Shown here: in pieces, positions 9,271-18,239 of the stretch | How the letters are laid out: every line of letters begins with the position of its first letter | How positions within the stretch are numbered: position 1 is the stretch's first letter | Assembly: GCF_014193895.1 (NCBI RefSeq) | Contig: NZ_BLZR01000001.1 | Span: 372,001-436,000, forward strand | Source of the DNA: Clostridium fungisolvens | GTDB taxonomy: Bacteria > Bacillota > Clostridia > Clostridiales > Clostridiaceae | Reading direction: 5' to 3' | DNA: 64,000 nucleotides | The notes under the pieces: model-generated | Seen by the model: the letters and a program-made list of their open reading frames with translations, nothing else | Databases searched by the model: none | Told to the model about the DNA's origin: nothing | Program-made: the position numbers and the translations under genes

Positions 9271-10090
9271 AAATAAAAGCGAATCTTTTTTTGTTACAGT
9301 TGTTATACCGTATTATAACAACTGTAATACCATAAATAGAGCTATAGAATCGGTTTTTAGGCAAACCTATAAAAACTATGAAATAATCTTAATGGATGAT
9401 GGTTCAACTGATGAATCTTTTAAAGTTGTAGAAAATACATTAGAAAAGTATCCTGAGATTAAAGCACTCAATTTGACTCAAAAAAATCAAGGACCATCTA
9501 AAGCAAGAAATGAATGTATTTTAAGAGCAAGTGGGGAATACATTGCATTTCTAGATGCTGATGATGAATGGTTGCCTGAAAAATTACAAAGACAAATAGA
9601 AATATTAAAGAGTAACGATAAAATTGATCTTTTAGGATCTAACTTCTATATAAAAAAAGACAATCAAATTGAAAAGAAGTATTTTGTTAAAGATGATTTG
9701 GTGAAAATTACCTTTGACGATATGTTATTTAAACATTACTATGCAACACCTTGTGTTATAGTGAAAAAATCTGTAATAGTTGACTGTGGATTGTTTAATG
9801 AAACTCAAAAGTATATGGAAGATTCCCTATTGTTTACTAAGATAGCAAGAAAGTATAATGCATATATGACATCAGATTTTTTGGTATATACATATAAGCT
9901 ATCCTTTGGAGAAAGTGGTTTATCTGGGAAGATAAATGAAATGGAAAAATATGAGTTGCTTAATTTTCTTAGTTTGTATAGAGAAAACAGGTCTAATGAA
10001 AATAAGCTTTCTATACTGTTATTAGTTATATGTCTAGGGTTTTCATTGATTAAATTTATAAGAAGGAAAATTATAGTTGCGCTAAGATAA
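9242..10090 (+). CDS. Family 2 glycosyltransferase
   Basis: This 282-residue GT-A protein has TVVIPYYNNCNTINRAIESV, QTYKNYEIILMDDGSTDES and IAFLDADDEW (the DXD metal and nucleotide-sugar site), then YMEDSLLFTKIARKY in the acceptor-side region. It is a typical cytoplasmic repeat-unit glycosyltransferase with one short hydrophobic C-terminal segment. The start is uncertain: ATG at 9242 (29-nt overlap with rmlB) has CGGGGGAG about 14 nt upstream, while ATG at 9254 or 9212 also fits the frame. The overlap implies translational coupling to rmlB. Sugar and linkage are unknown. Confidence 0.83.
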   Translation: MKKCMNTKDRNKSESFFVTVVIPYYNNCNTINRAIESVFRQTYKNYEIILMDDGSTDESFKVVENTLEKYPEIKALNLTQKNQGPSKARNECILRASGEYIAFLDADDEWLPEKLQRQIEILKSNDKIDLLGSNFYIKKDNQIEKKYFVKDDLVKITFDDMLFKHYYATPCVIVKKSVIVDCGLFNETQKYMEDSLLFTKIARKYNAYMTSDFLVYTYKLSFGESGLSGKINEMEKYELLNFLSLYRENRSNENKLSILLLVICLGFSLIKFIRRKIIVALR

Positions 10091-10102
10091 TTGGGGGAAA
10101 AT

Positions 10103-10978
10103 ATGGAGTCGTTAGTTTATATAGTATTAGTGAATTATAATTCATGGGAAGACACAATTGAGTGTGTGAATAGCTTAGAAACTATTTTCTACAATAATTA
10201 CAAGATAATTATTGTAGAAAATGGTTCTACAAATAATTCATATGAAATGCTTAATGATAAAATATCTAATCATAAAATAATTAAAAGTGATAAAAATCTT
10301 GGATTTGCTGGTGGTAATAATTTAGGTATACGATATGCTATGGAAAATGGTGCTGATTATGTTCTTTTATTAAACAATGATACTACTGTTGAACGAGATT
10401 TTTTATCAAAGATGATAGAATGTTTTAAAAGTAACAATAAAATAGGTGTTGTTGGCTGCCAAATTAACTATTACGATAATCCAAAGCAGATAAGTCATGG
10501 TGGTGGTGACATAGATTGGAATAACTTTAAATCAGTTACTTATGATGTGGATTTGTTTCAACCAACAGTGTGTCAGTCAAGGGAAGTTACATTCATGTCT
10601 GGATGCTGTATGCTAATAAGCAAAAAAGTCTTAGATATAGTTGGATTACTCGATGATAGTTATTTTATGTATTACGAAGATACTGATTATAGTGCTAGAG
10701 TAAATGATGCAGGATTTATAATGATGCATGAACCTAAATCTGTGATATATCATAAAATTAGTAAATCAAGTGGAGGGGATTTATCTCCGTTTGTACTTTT
10801 CTGGTCGACAAAGAATAGAAGAAAGTTTAAAAATAAATTTGCTTATAAAGTTAGTAGCGTAAAAATGATAAAATTCAATATTACGCACTTTATAACAAGA
10901 ATTATAAGAATATTTATTTATCTAGTTAAAGGTGAAAAAGAGAAATCTAAAGCAATATGGAAAGGATTGTTTGCCTAA
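10103..10978 (+). CDS. Family 2 glycosyltransferase (rhamnosyltransferase-type)
   Basis: This 291-residue GT2 enzyme has YIVLVNYNSWEDTIECVNSL at the N-terminus, the nucleotide-binding block IIIVENGSTNNS, FAGGNNLGIRYA, the metal motif in YVLLLNNDTTVE, and the catalytic-base region YFMYYEDTDYSARV. This arrangement is shared by WbbL-like rhamnosyltransferases and is very similar to the protein at 23212. TTGGGGGA is the ribosome site for ATG at 10103; the TTG inside that site at 10091 is not a credible start. It lies between another glycosyltransferase and the polymerase-like gene, so it likely adds an internal or last sugar of the repeat unit. Confidence 0.87.
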   Translation: MESLVYIVLVNYNSWEDTIECVNSLETIFYNNYKIIIVENGSTNNSYEMLNDKISNHKIIKSDKNLGFAGGNNLGIRYAMENGADYVLLLNNDTTVERDFLSKMIECFKSNNKIGVVGCQINYYDNPKQISHGGGDIDWNNFKSVTYDVDLFQPTVCQSREVTFMSGCCMLISKKVLDIVGLLDDSYFMYYEDTDYSARVNDAGFIMMHEPKSVIYHKISKSSGGDLSPFVLFWSTKNRRKFKNKFAYKVSSVKMIKFNITHFITRIIRIFIYLVKGEKEKSKAIWKGLFA

Positions 10979-11001
10979 CTTAATAAGAGAGGAATATTAA
11001 A

Positions 11002-12282
11002 ATGAAGATATTTACTATAGCTATAATTATTCTGTACAATATTATCTTCTTCTATAATTTAGTGAAGAAGAAAGATTTTTTTGGGTTAGGAACCATAATT
11101 AATTTTGGTGTTGTCTTAAACTTTTTACTTTATATTTTAAGGTGGTCAACATACATAAATAGCGAGCCTTACCTAGGTACATATATCATAATAGATAGTA
11201 TAATAATTATATTTATAATAGTTATGTTACTATCAAAATCACCTTTTTTGAAGCCCAGGACAGGTGAGATAGTATTAAAAAATATGAGTTTAAAAATCCT
11301 GGGTAGAAATTTAGATATATATGTGATTTTAAATATTATATATATATTCTTATTTTTGCTTGAAAATTATATTGGTAGTCGAAATATTGCGCCATACTTA
11401 TTTGGTATTGATATTCATACATACTCAGCACCATTGATTTCATTTGTCACTAGAGCGCTATTTGTAATGGTTATTTTAAACTTTTTTTCTTATAAAAGTT
11501 TTAATAAAAAGCGTTTTCTATTATTTATTGTTATAGATGTATGTCTATTTATTTTATTAAGAGGTGCTAGAATCAATGTATTTATGGCATTTATACAGTT
11601 TGTTTTATTTTATATAATATACAACTATGATTTATTGATTAAGAATAAAAAAGTTATAGCATCAGTTGTTGCTAGTTTTTTAATAGTAATAGTAGTTGGC
11701 GTATATATAGGAAATAGAAGAATAGATAATAATCTAAAACAAAGTAGTTTAAGAGGGGTGCTTACATACTCTGATTTTATAAAATACTCTGGACCAAAAG
11801 ATCCATTTGGAGTATTACCATGGTATTATGGATATTTTCCTATGAGCTACGCTAATCTTAATTTAACTTTAGAGCACATAGATCAAAGTAACATAAGAAC
11901 ATACGGAATTTATACTGTAAGACCTATTTTAGTGGGATTATTTGAACTTGATAACTTCGTTAAGGGATATAAAGATATTGAGTTTTCTAGCTCTTTAGCT
12001 CAGCATTATACTGAAGCGGCAACAGTAAGAACTGGATTTATGGAGTTCTACTTAGATTTTGGTTATTTTGCATTTATTAGTGTAGCTATATATGCATTCA
12101 TAGGTTTGTTTTTCTATAATAAGATAAGAAAAAATGTATATTTTACAGTGTTTTATGCCTTTTTTGGTGGATGCTGGTTCTTTATGTCTTTTCAAAATAT
12201 GATGATAGATGTTACAACCTTATATGGATTGATATATCTTGCTTTAATAAATCATTTCTTTGTTGATAAAACTAAGTTATAG
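11002..12282 (+). CDS. O-antigen/capsule polymerase-like membrane protein (Wzy-like)
   Basis: This 426-residue protein is hydrophobic throughout, with roughly ten to twelve membrane helices and one large polar loop (about residues 240-345) containing LPWYYGYFPMSYANL and AATVRTGFMEFYLDF. Such a large outer loop, in a gene among glycosyltransferases and near a flippase, is the usual picture of a Wzy polymerase, which joins flipped repeat units outside the membrane. Wzy proteins share little sequence, so the call rests on topology and context. GAGAGGA precedes ATG, and a strong terminator follows directly. It could instead be another membrane glycan enzyme. Confidence 0.7.
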   Translation: MKIFTIAIIILYNIIFFYNLVKKKDFFGLGTIINFGVVLNFLLYILRWSTYINSEPYLGTYIIIDSIIIIFIIVMLLSKSPFLKPRTGEIVLKNMSLKILGRNLDIYVILNIIYIFLFLLENYIGSRNIAPYLFGIDIHTYSAPLISFVTRALFVMVILNFFSYKSFNKKRFLLFIVIDVCLFILLRGARINVFMAFIQFVLFYIIYNYDLLIKNKKVIASVVASFLIVIVVGVYIGNRRIDNNLKQSSLRGVLTYSDFIKYSGPKDPFGVLPWYYGYFPMSYANLNLTLEHIDQSNIRTYGIYTVRPILVGLFELDNFVKGYKDIEFSSSLAQHYTEAATVRTGFMEFYLDFGYFAFISVAIYAFIGLFFYNKIRKNVYFTVFYAFFGGCWFFMSFQNMMIDVTTLYGLIYLALINHFFVDKTKL

Positions 12283-12286
12283 TGTA

Positions 12287-12328
12287 AGAGAACCAAACAT
12301 CTAAAGATGTGTGGTTCTCTTTTTTTTG
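12287..12328 (+). terminator. Rho-independent terminator after the polymerase-like gene
   Basis: AGAGAACCAAACAT pairs with ATGTGTGGTTCTCT with one mismatch across a 6-nt loop, then eight or more T. It ends the 5139-12282 transcript. Confidence 0.9.
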
Positions 12329-12364
12329 TACTTATGTGGAAATATGTAAAAAGTAATAGAAGTT

Positions 12365-12393
12365 TTAAAATAACATAAAATTAGTGGTATAAT
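12365..12393 (+). promoter_or_regulatory. Candidate promoter for the wall-hydrolase unit
   Basis: TTTAAA (12365) and TATAAT (12388), 17-bp spacer, lie about 70 nt before the ATG at 12462 and just after a terminator. The -35 is weak; GTGG precedes the -10. Confidence 0.4.
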
Positions 12394-12461
12394 TATTTAT
12401 GGTACTGATTTATTCAATTAGTAGATATACAGTATTTTTATTAAGGAGGATTAGAGAATAT

Positions 12462-14669
12462 ATGAATAAGGTTATTAAGAGATTTTTTGCTTCTGTAGTA
12501 GTATTCGCTTTTTTTATTACTACATTACCAAGTGTTAATGCATTTGCTGAATCAACTAGCAGTTTATTACCAATGACTACTATTGAGTCTCCGGTAGATA
12601 ATGGTGCTACTCAGGGTCAATTAAATATAAGTGGTTGGGCAATTAATGCTTCAGGTGTAAAAGAAATACAGGTTTTCTTAGATGATAGCTATATTGGTGA
12701 TGCTAGTATTAATTATACACGAAACGATATAGGACAAACTTATCCTCAATATGCTAATTCCAGCAAGTCAGGGTACGTATTCAAGTATGATGTTAGCAGT
12801 ATCACTGCTGGTAAACATAAGGTGACGGTTAAATCAATAGGAAATGATAATTCAGTAGATATACCAGGAAGGTATATTTACATTAACATGCCTAATAATG
12901 ACCCTAAATCTTCAATAGAGTCAATATACAATGGTCAAGTCATTAATGATTCTATTAATATTTCAGGATGGGCTTTAAACTCTTCTAGTGTTAAAAATGT
13001 TAAAGTGTATATAGACTGGAAATATGTTGGTGATGCTACAATTGGATATTATAGAAGTGATATTTATAACTCATTTAAAGACCAATATCCTGGTGCAGAT
13101 AATAGTGGATATACTTATAGTTATGATGCTAAAAAGTTATCTCAGGGAAAACATGTGATAATGATTCAGCCTATAGGGTATGATGGCACTATAGATAATA
13201 ATGAAGGAACAAATATAAGATATATATATACTAACATGCCTACATTACAACCTGCATCTTATTTAGAAGAGCCAGCCAATAATTATTCCACTGAAGGCAA
13301 TATAAAAGTTAATGGTTGGGCAGTTAATTCATCAACAATTAAAGAAGTAAAAGTTTATGTAGATTGGAAGTATCATGGATCAGCAAAAATAGGGGGACAA
13401 AGAAATGATATAGGACAAGCTCTTTCAAATTATCCAGAAGCTTTTAATAGTGGATTTAGTTATGAAATAGATAGTAGATTCTTAGCTCCTGGAACTCATT
13501 CTATAATGGTTCAACCAATAGGTTATGATGGAACGATAGATCAAAATGAAAAAGCTACAATACGAAATGTTAATATAGTAAAAAAATATGCTCCTTATAC
13601 AATAATTGAAGCTCCTGCTAACAATGACGTGGTTAAAACAGGAGTGAACTTGTCTGGTTGGGCAATTAATCAATCTGGAGTAAAGCAAGTAAATATATAT
13701 TTGGATGGTACACTCAAGGGAAATGCAAATATAGGCTTTAATAGGAGTGATGTTGGAAATAAATTTACGCAATACTATGATTCGGTTCACAGTGGATATT
13801 CTTATTACTTGTCACTTGACAATCAATCTAAGGGTAATCATGTAGTAACAGTAGAAGCTGTTGGTTTTGATGGAACAAAGAAATCAACTACAGTAATTAT
13901 AAATTTATTTGGAATAATAAATTACACGAACACTAATAAAACTTTAGATGCAGTAGTGCTTCAGCAAATCATTGATGGCAGCCCTGTAAAATACGACAGT
14001 TCAGTATCAGATTGGGTTCCTGCTAGTGCTGATGATGTTAAATATTATATGAATCCAAATAACTTTCAAAATAGTGATCAAGGTATATATCAATTTTTGA
14101 AACTAAGTTATATGGACGGTATTTCAGCTGATGATTTAAATAATATACTAAAAGGAAAAGGTATTTTAGAGGGAAAAGGTAGTGTATTCATAGAAGCTGG
14201 TAAAGCTAATAATATAAATCCAATATATTTAGTATCACATGCATTATTAGAAACAGGGAATGGATCATCAAAATTAGCGAATGGTATTTATGTTAATCAG
14301 TTACACTCAGAAGCAGGTAATGTCAATAGTGATTTAACAAATGTGGAAGGTAAAACTGTTTATAATATGTTTGGTATAGGTGCATATGATTCTAATGCGA
14401 ATTTATGGGGATCTGAAAGAGCGTATAAGGAAGGTTGGTTCTCTGTAGACAGTGCTATTATGGGTGGTGCCAAATTCATTGGAACATCATATATTAATAG
14501 CTCGTATAAGCAAGATACTATATATAAGATGAGGTGGAATACAAATTATGTACCACACCAATATGCAACTGATATAGCATGGGCTAACAGTCAATGCTAT
14601 AATATTAAAAAATTAGTTGATCAATGTAATAATTCGAAAATATACTTTGAAATACCAGTATATAATTAA
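12462..14669 (+). CDS. Secreted beta-N-acetylglucosaminidase with four Ig-like repeats
   Basis: This 735-residue precursor has a clear signal peptide (KVIKRFF then a hydrophobic core, cleavage near NAFA-ES, about residue 30). Four repeats of about 110 residues follow (roughly 38-480), each with a core I-S/N-G-W-A-x-N, a short VxVYxDWKYxGDA-like strand and a closing G-x-H-x-x-x-V. The C-terminal 190 residues form a glucosaminidase domain with INPIYLVSHALLETGNGSS, where the glutamate is the expected catalytic acid. This family cuts GlcNAc-MurNAc bonds in peptidoglycan. No LPXTG or SLH anchor is seen, so the repeats probably bind wall glycan. AAGGAGGA supports the ATG at 12462. The next gene has the same repeats with an amidase domain. 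Confidence 0.88.
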   Translation: MNKVIKRFFASVVVFAFFITTLPSVNAFAESTSSLLPMTTIESPVDNGATQGQLNISGWAINASGVKEIQVFLDDSYIGDASINYTRNDIGQTYPQYANSSKSGYVFKYDVSSITAGKHKVTVKSIGNDNSVDIPGRYIYINMPNNDPKSSIESIYNGQVINDSINISGWALNSSSVKNVKVYIDWKYVGDATIGYYRSDIYNSFKDQYPGADNSGYTYSYDAKKLSQGKHVIMIQPIGYDGTIDNNEGTNIRYIYTNMPTLQPASYLEEPANNYSTEGNIKVNGWAVNSSTIKEVKVYVDWKYHGSAKIGGQRNDIGQALSNYPEAFNSGFSYEIDSRFLAPGTHSIMVQPIGYDGTIDQNEKATIRNVNIVKKYAPYTIIEAPANNDVVKTGVNLSGWAINQSGVKQVNIYLDGTLKGNANIGFNRSDVGNKFTQYYDSVHSGYSYYLSLDNQSKGNHVVTVEAVGFDGTKKSTTVIINLFGIINYTNTNKTLDAVVLQQIIDGSPVKYDSSVSDWVPASADDVKYYMNPNNFQNSDQGIYQFLKLSYMDGISADDLNNILKGKGILEGKGSVFIEAGKANNINPIYLVSHALLETGNGSSKLANGIYVNQLHSEAGNVNSDLTNVEGKTVYNMFGIGAYDSNANLWGSERAYKEGWFSVDSAIMGGAKFIGTSYINSSYKQDTIYKMRWNTNYVPHQYATDIAWANSQCYNIKKLVDQCNNSKIYFEIPVYN

Positions 14670-14694
14670 GCTCAAGTTTGGATGGAATATAATA

Positions 14695-16779
14695 ATGAGA
14701 AAAGCAGCTAAAATAGTAGTAATTAATATATTAACAATTATCTTTACTTTGTCCATAGTGTGGACAAGTGGTAAGGTTTCTAATGCAGTAGAAGAAGATA
14801 TGGTTAAAGTAGGAATAGAAAGCCCATTAAATATAAAATCTGATCTACAACAGTTGTATATTAGTGGTTGGGCTGTAGCAAAAGGGCAATTGAAAAATAT
14901 AGAAGTTATTCTAGATGGGAAGTCTCTTGGAAATGCAAACTACGGATTTTATAGAAGAGATATTGGAGAAGCTTTTACAAGCTACTCCAATTCCTATAAT
15001 AGTGGGTTTGTTTTGGCTGTCCCAGATGATACCAGTGAAGGAAAGCATAAAATACAATTAAAGATTTCTATAATAGATAGAAATAATCAATCAAAAGATT
15101 TTGTAATTGAAAAACAGTTTATAAAGGCTACGAAAAATCTAGAATCTAAATTAGCAGTAGAAGATATTAAAGATGAGGATTCTTTGTCAGGTGAACTTAA
15201 TATATCTGGGTGGTCATTAATTTCAACTGGAACATCTAGGGTTCAAGTACTGTTGGATGGAAGTCTTTTGGGTGATGCTCAGTATGGATATTCAAGAAAG
15301 GACGTGGCTAACAGTTATAGCCAATACTTTGAAGCTGATAACTGTGGATATAATTTTAAGATTGCGGAAAACTCTGTAAGTAATGGAAAACATAAGATAA
15401 CGATAAAAGCATTAGGTAATAATAATGAGATAATTAGCAAAGATATTGTATTTTATTATAATTTGAGCATGAAATCTGTGGCAGCAATGGAGTTATCAAA
15501 TGATTCTATTGTATCAAAAACTTTTACGATATCTGGATGGGCGCTTAATGCAAAAAATATCGAGAAGGTTAAAGTTTATTTTGATTGGAAGTATGTAGGG
15601 GATGCTACATATGGTTATCAAAGACTTGATATAGGAAAGGCTTATAGAGATTATCCTAATTCTTCAAACAGTGGATTTTCATATCAATTAGATATAAGTC
15701 AGTATGCTGATGGTGATCACAGTGTTATGGTACAACCTATCGGTAAGGATGGTAGTATTCTTAATGATAATGCATTAATAAGAAATGTGATGGTTGCTAA
15801 TAAAACTGTTTTTTATGGAATTGATGAAAGACTTAGCAATTTGAAAGGAAAAACATCAGCAGGAATTTCTGGTTGGGTTACTAGCCCTGAAAAGATAAAT
15901 GATATTAACATATTTGTTGATTGGAAGTACATCGGAAAAGCTAATTATAAATATACTAGAAAGGATGTACCGAAAAAGTACTTAGATTTACAAGGGGAAA
16001 ATATAGGGTTTGGATACTCTTTGGATTTGTTAAAATTGACAAAAGGGACTCATACGTTTATGATACAATTTATAACAGAGTCAGGAAATACTAAATCTGA
16101 ATATTTTAATTTTGAGGTAAATAGATTTTTAATTGTTGTCGATCCGGGGCATAATAATGCTGGAGACGATGGTGCATACTCAACTATAGATGGTGAAACT
16201 TATTGTGAGAGAGAGTTAAATATGCAAGTAGCAGTTAAATTAAAGAGCGCTTTGGAAAACAAAGGGTATATAGTTTTGCTAACAAGGCAACCATTGGAGA
16301 TTCTTTTGGATGATTTGAGTGAGAGCTTAGCTAAGAGGGTTAATTTGGCTAACAGTTTAAATGCAGATCTTTTTATTAGTATACATCATGATAAGAATGG
16401 AGATGCATCGGTATCAGGGGTAAGTACTCATTATAGTTCTTATAGGCCAGATTTAGATAATGATGGCATAATAAGAGGACAAGATCCGGGAGGATGGAGT
16501 TATACTGATTTAAAGATAGATAGTACTCCAAGCTATGTAGCTGTGAAAAGTAGGGAATTAGCAAACAAGTTGGTTTCAGCATTGAGCTCTGATTTAAATA
16601 GAAATAATCTTAAGGCTCATGACCACGGATTGAATGTGACAAGAAATACAAAAATGCCATCTGTGCTTGTAGAATGTGGCTTTATAAGCAATAAAGGGCA
16701 GGCTCAAGATTGCTCAGATGATTCAATACAAGAAAAAACAGCAAAAACAATTAGTGAGACTATAGCTAGTTGTTTTTAG
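14695..16779 (+). CDS. Secreted N-acetylmuramoyl-L-alanine amidase with four Ig-like repeats
   Basis: This 694-residue precursor has an N-terminal signal peptide (about residues 1-34). Four repeats follow of the same type as in the preceding gene (ISGWAVAKGQ, ISGWSLISTG, ISGWALNAKN and ISGWVTSPEK mark them). A C-terminal Amidase_3 zinc hydrolase domain spans about 505-694. The zinc and catalytic residues are visible: LIVVDPGHNN, CERELN, FISIHHD and VLVECGFISN. It would cut the amide bond between MurNAc and L-alanine. It begins 25 nt after the glucosaminidase gene, so the two hydrolases are co-transcribed and probably reach the same wall site. I chose ATG at 14695 because the signal peptide starts there. 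The frame continues upstream into the glucosaminidase gene, but that extension is not signal-like. Confidence 0.9.
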   Translation: MRKAAKIVVINILTIIFTLSIVWTSGKVSNAVEEDMVKVGIESPLNIKSDLQQLYISGWAVAKGQLKNIEVILDGKSLGNANYGFYRRDIGEAFTSYSNSYNSGFVLAVPDDTSEGKHKIQLKISIIDRNNQSKDFVIEKQFIKATKNLESKLAVEDIKDEDSLSGELNISGWSLISTGTSRVQVLLDGSLLGDAQYGYSRKDVANSYSQYFEADNCGYNFKIAENSVSNGKHKITIKALGNNNEIISKDIVFYYNLSMKSVAAMELSNDSIVSKTFTISGWALNAKNIEKVKVYFDWKYVGDATYGYQRLDIGKAYRDYPNSSNSGFSYQLDISQYADGDHSVMVQPIGKDGSILNDNALIRNVMVANKTVFYGIDERLSNLKGKTSAGISGWVTSPEKINDINIFVDWKYIGKANYKYTRKDVPKKYLDLQGENIGFGYSLDLLKLTKGTHTFMIQFITESGNTKSEYFNFEVNRFLIVVDPGHNNAGDDGAYSTIDGETYCERELNMQVAVKLKSALENKGYIVLLTRQPLEILLDDLSESLAKRVNLANSLNADLFISIHHDKNGDASVSGVSTHYSSYRPDLDNDGIIRGQDPGGWSYTDLKIDSTPSYVAVKSRELANKLVSALSSDLNRNNLKAHDHGLNVTRNTKMPSVLVECGFISNKGQAQDCSDDSIQEKTAKTISETIASCF

Positions 16780-16817
16780 AAAACTGATAATATCAATTGT
16801 TGAGGGGAGAACTATAA

Positions 16818-18227
16818 TTGTCTTTTAATTCTATAATTTTTATTTTATTATTTTTGCCTATACTCCTATTTTTTACGTATATAAGCAAGAAGGAATATCG
16901 AAATTATATTATTTTACTCTTTAGTATAATATTTTATTTTTGGGGATCTACAAGATCCCTTTATATTATTCTAATCAGTTTAATAGTAAATTATTTTATT
17001 GCGGTTATGATGTACAAGAAGATATTTAAGACTAGTAAAATAATTGTTTTTATTGCAGTATGTCTAAATATTCTAATTTTAGCCTATTTTAAGTATTTTA
17101 ACTTTTCCATTTCTATATATAATGATACAATTGGAAATATTATAGATAGAAGAATTCATATAAGAGATATGATTATACCATTAGGGATTTCTTATATAAC
17201 TTTTCAGCAGATTAGTTATATTGTAGATGTTTACAGAGATGTTAATAAAGTTATGATAAATTTCTTTGAGTACTCACTATACGTGCTTTTTTTTCCAAGG
17301 GTTATAGCTGGACCAATTATCCAGTATAGTGACTTAAGAGCTCAATTGAGAGACAGGATATATAGTGTTGATAAGTTCTCTGAAGGAATTTATAGATTCT
17401 CGATAGGTTTAGGTAAAAAGGTTATTTTATCTTCTGTACTTGAAGACGTAGCTAATCGAATTTTTGCCATGCAACCAAACGAGTTAGGTTTTATTTACGC
17501 ATGGTTTGGTGCAATAGTTTATACATTACAAATATATTTAGATTTCTCTGGCTATTCTGATATGGCTATAGGGATTGGATACATGATAGGCTTTAAACTT
17601 CCGGAAAACTTTAATAGACCGTATATATCAAAAAGTATAAGTGAGTTTTGGAAAAGATGGCATATATCACTAACTAGTTTTTTTAGACAATATGTTTATA
17701 TTCCTTTGGGAGGGAATAGAGGATCATATAAGAGGACCTTGTTTAATAATTTTATAATATTTTTTATTAGTGGATTATGGCATGGAGCAAACTATACATT
17801 TATAGTTTGGGGAATATATTATGGTGTATTAATAATATTAGAAAGAATAGGTTTAAAAAAATACCTTGATAAATTACCTGGATTCTTATCTCAAGTAATT
17901 ACATTTGTTATCGTAGCTATAGGTTGGGTAATTTTTAGGTCTGATAATATATCATATGCATGGAAATATATTAAAACTTTATTTAACTTACATAGTTATG
18001 AAAATATGAGCTTTTTAAAACTCGGAGCTGATTCTAAGTTTTGGATTATATTTGTGTTATCATTGATTATATCAATATTACCAGACTTGAGTACAGTTAT
18101 TAGAAAAAAGATGGATAACAGTATAATATATCTTGTTAAATATGTATTTTCACTTATAATTCTTATATATTCAATAGCAATTATAAGTACTGGTACATTT
18201 AATCCATTTATTTATTTTAAGTTTTAG
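16818..18227 (+). CDS. MBOAT-family membrane O-acyltransferase (AlgI-like)
   Basis: This 469-residue membrane protein starts with TTG after GAGGGGAG. It has MBOAT hallmarks: RVIAGPIIQYSDL in an early loop, EFWKRWHISLTSFFRQYVYI with a histidine near residue 281, PLGGNRGS, and ISGLWHGANYTFIVWG with the conserved histidine near residue 322. AlgI/PatA-type enzymes move an acetyl group across the membrane for O-acetylation of extracellular polysaccharide. The next gene encodes the extracellular partner type, starting directly at its stop. The target may be the glycan made by this locus or peptidoglycan; the former fits the neighbourhood better. Confidence 0.93.
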   Translation: MSFNSIIFILLFLPILLFFTYISKKEYRNYIILLFSIIFYFWGSTRSLYIILISLIVNYFIAVMMYKKIFKTSKIIVFIAVCLNILILAYFKYFNFSISIYNDTIGNIIDRRIHIRDMIIPLGISYITFQQISYIVDVYRDVNKVMINFFEYSLYVLFFPRVIAGPIIQYSDLRAQLRDRIYSVDKFSEGIYRFSIGLGKKVILSSVLEDVANRIFAMQPNELGFIYAWFGAIVYTLQIYLDFSGYSDMAIGIGYMIGFKLPENFNRPYISKSISEFWKRWHISLTSFFRQYVYIPLGGNRGSYKRTLFNNFIIFFISGLWHGANYTFIVWGIYYGVLIILERIGLKKYLDKLPGFLSQVITFVIVAIGWVIFRSDNISYAWKYIKTLFNLHSYENMSFLKLGADSKFWIIFVLSLIISILPDLSTVIRKKMDNSIIYLVKYVFSLIILIYSIAIISTGTFNPFIYFKF

Positions 18228-18239
18228 GTGGTGATAATA

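Noticed and set aside
13482..13790. 102-residue - strand frame inside the glucosaminidase gene
   Set aside because: It is a shadow of the Ig-like repeats on the other strand, with poor codon choice and no ribosome site.
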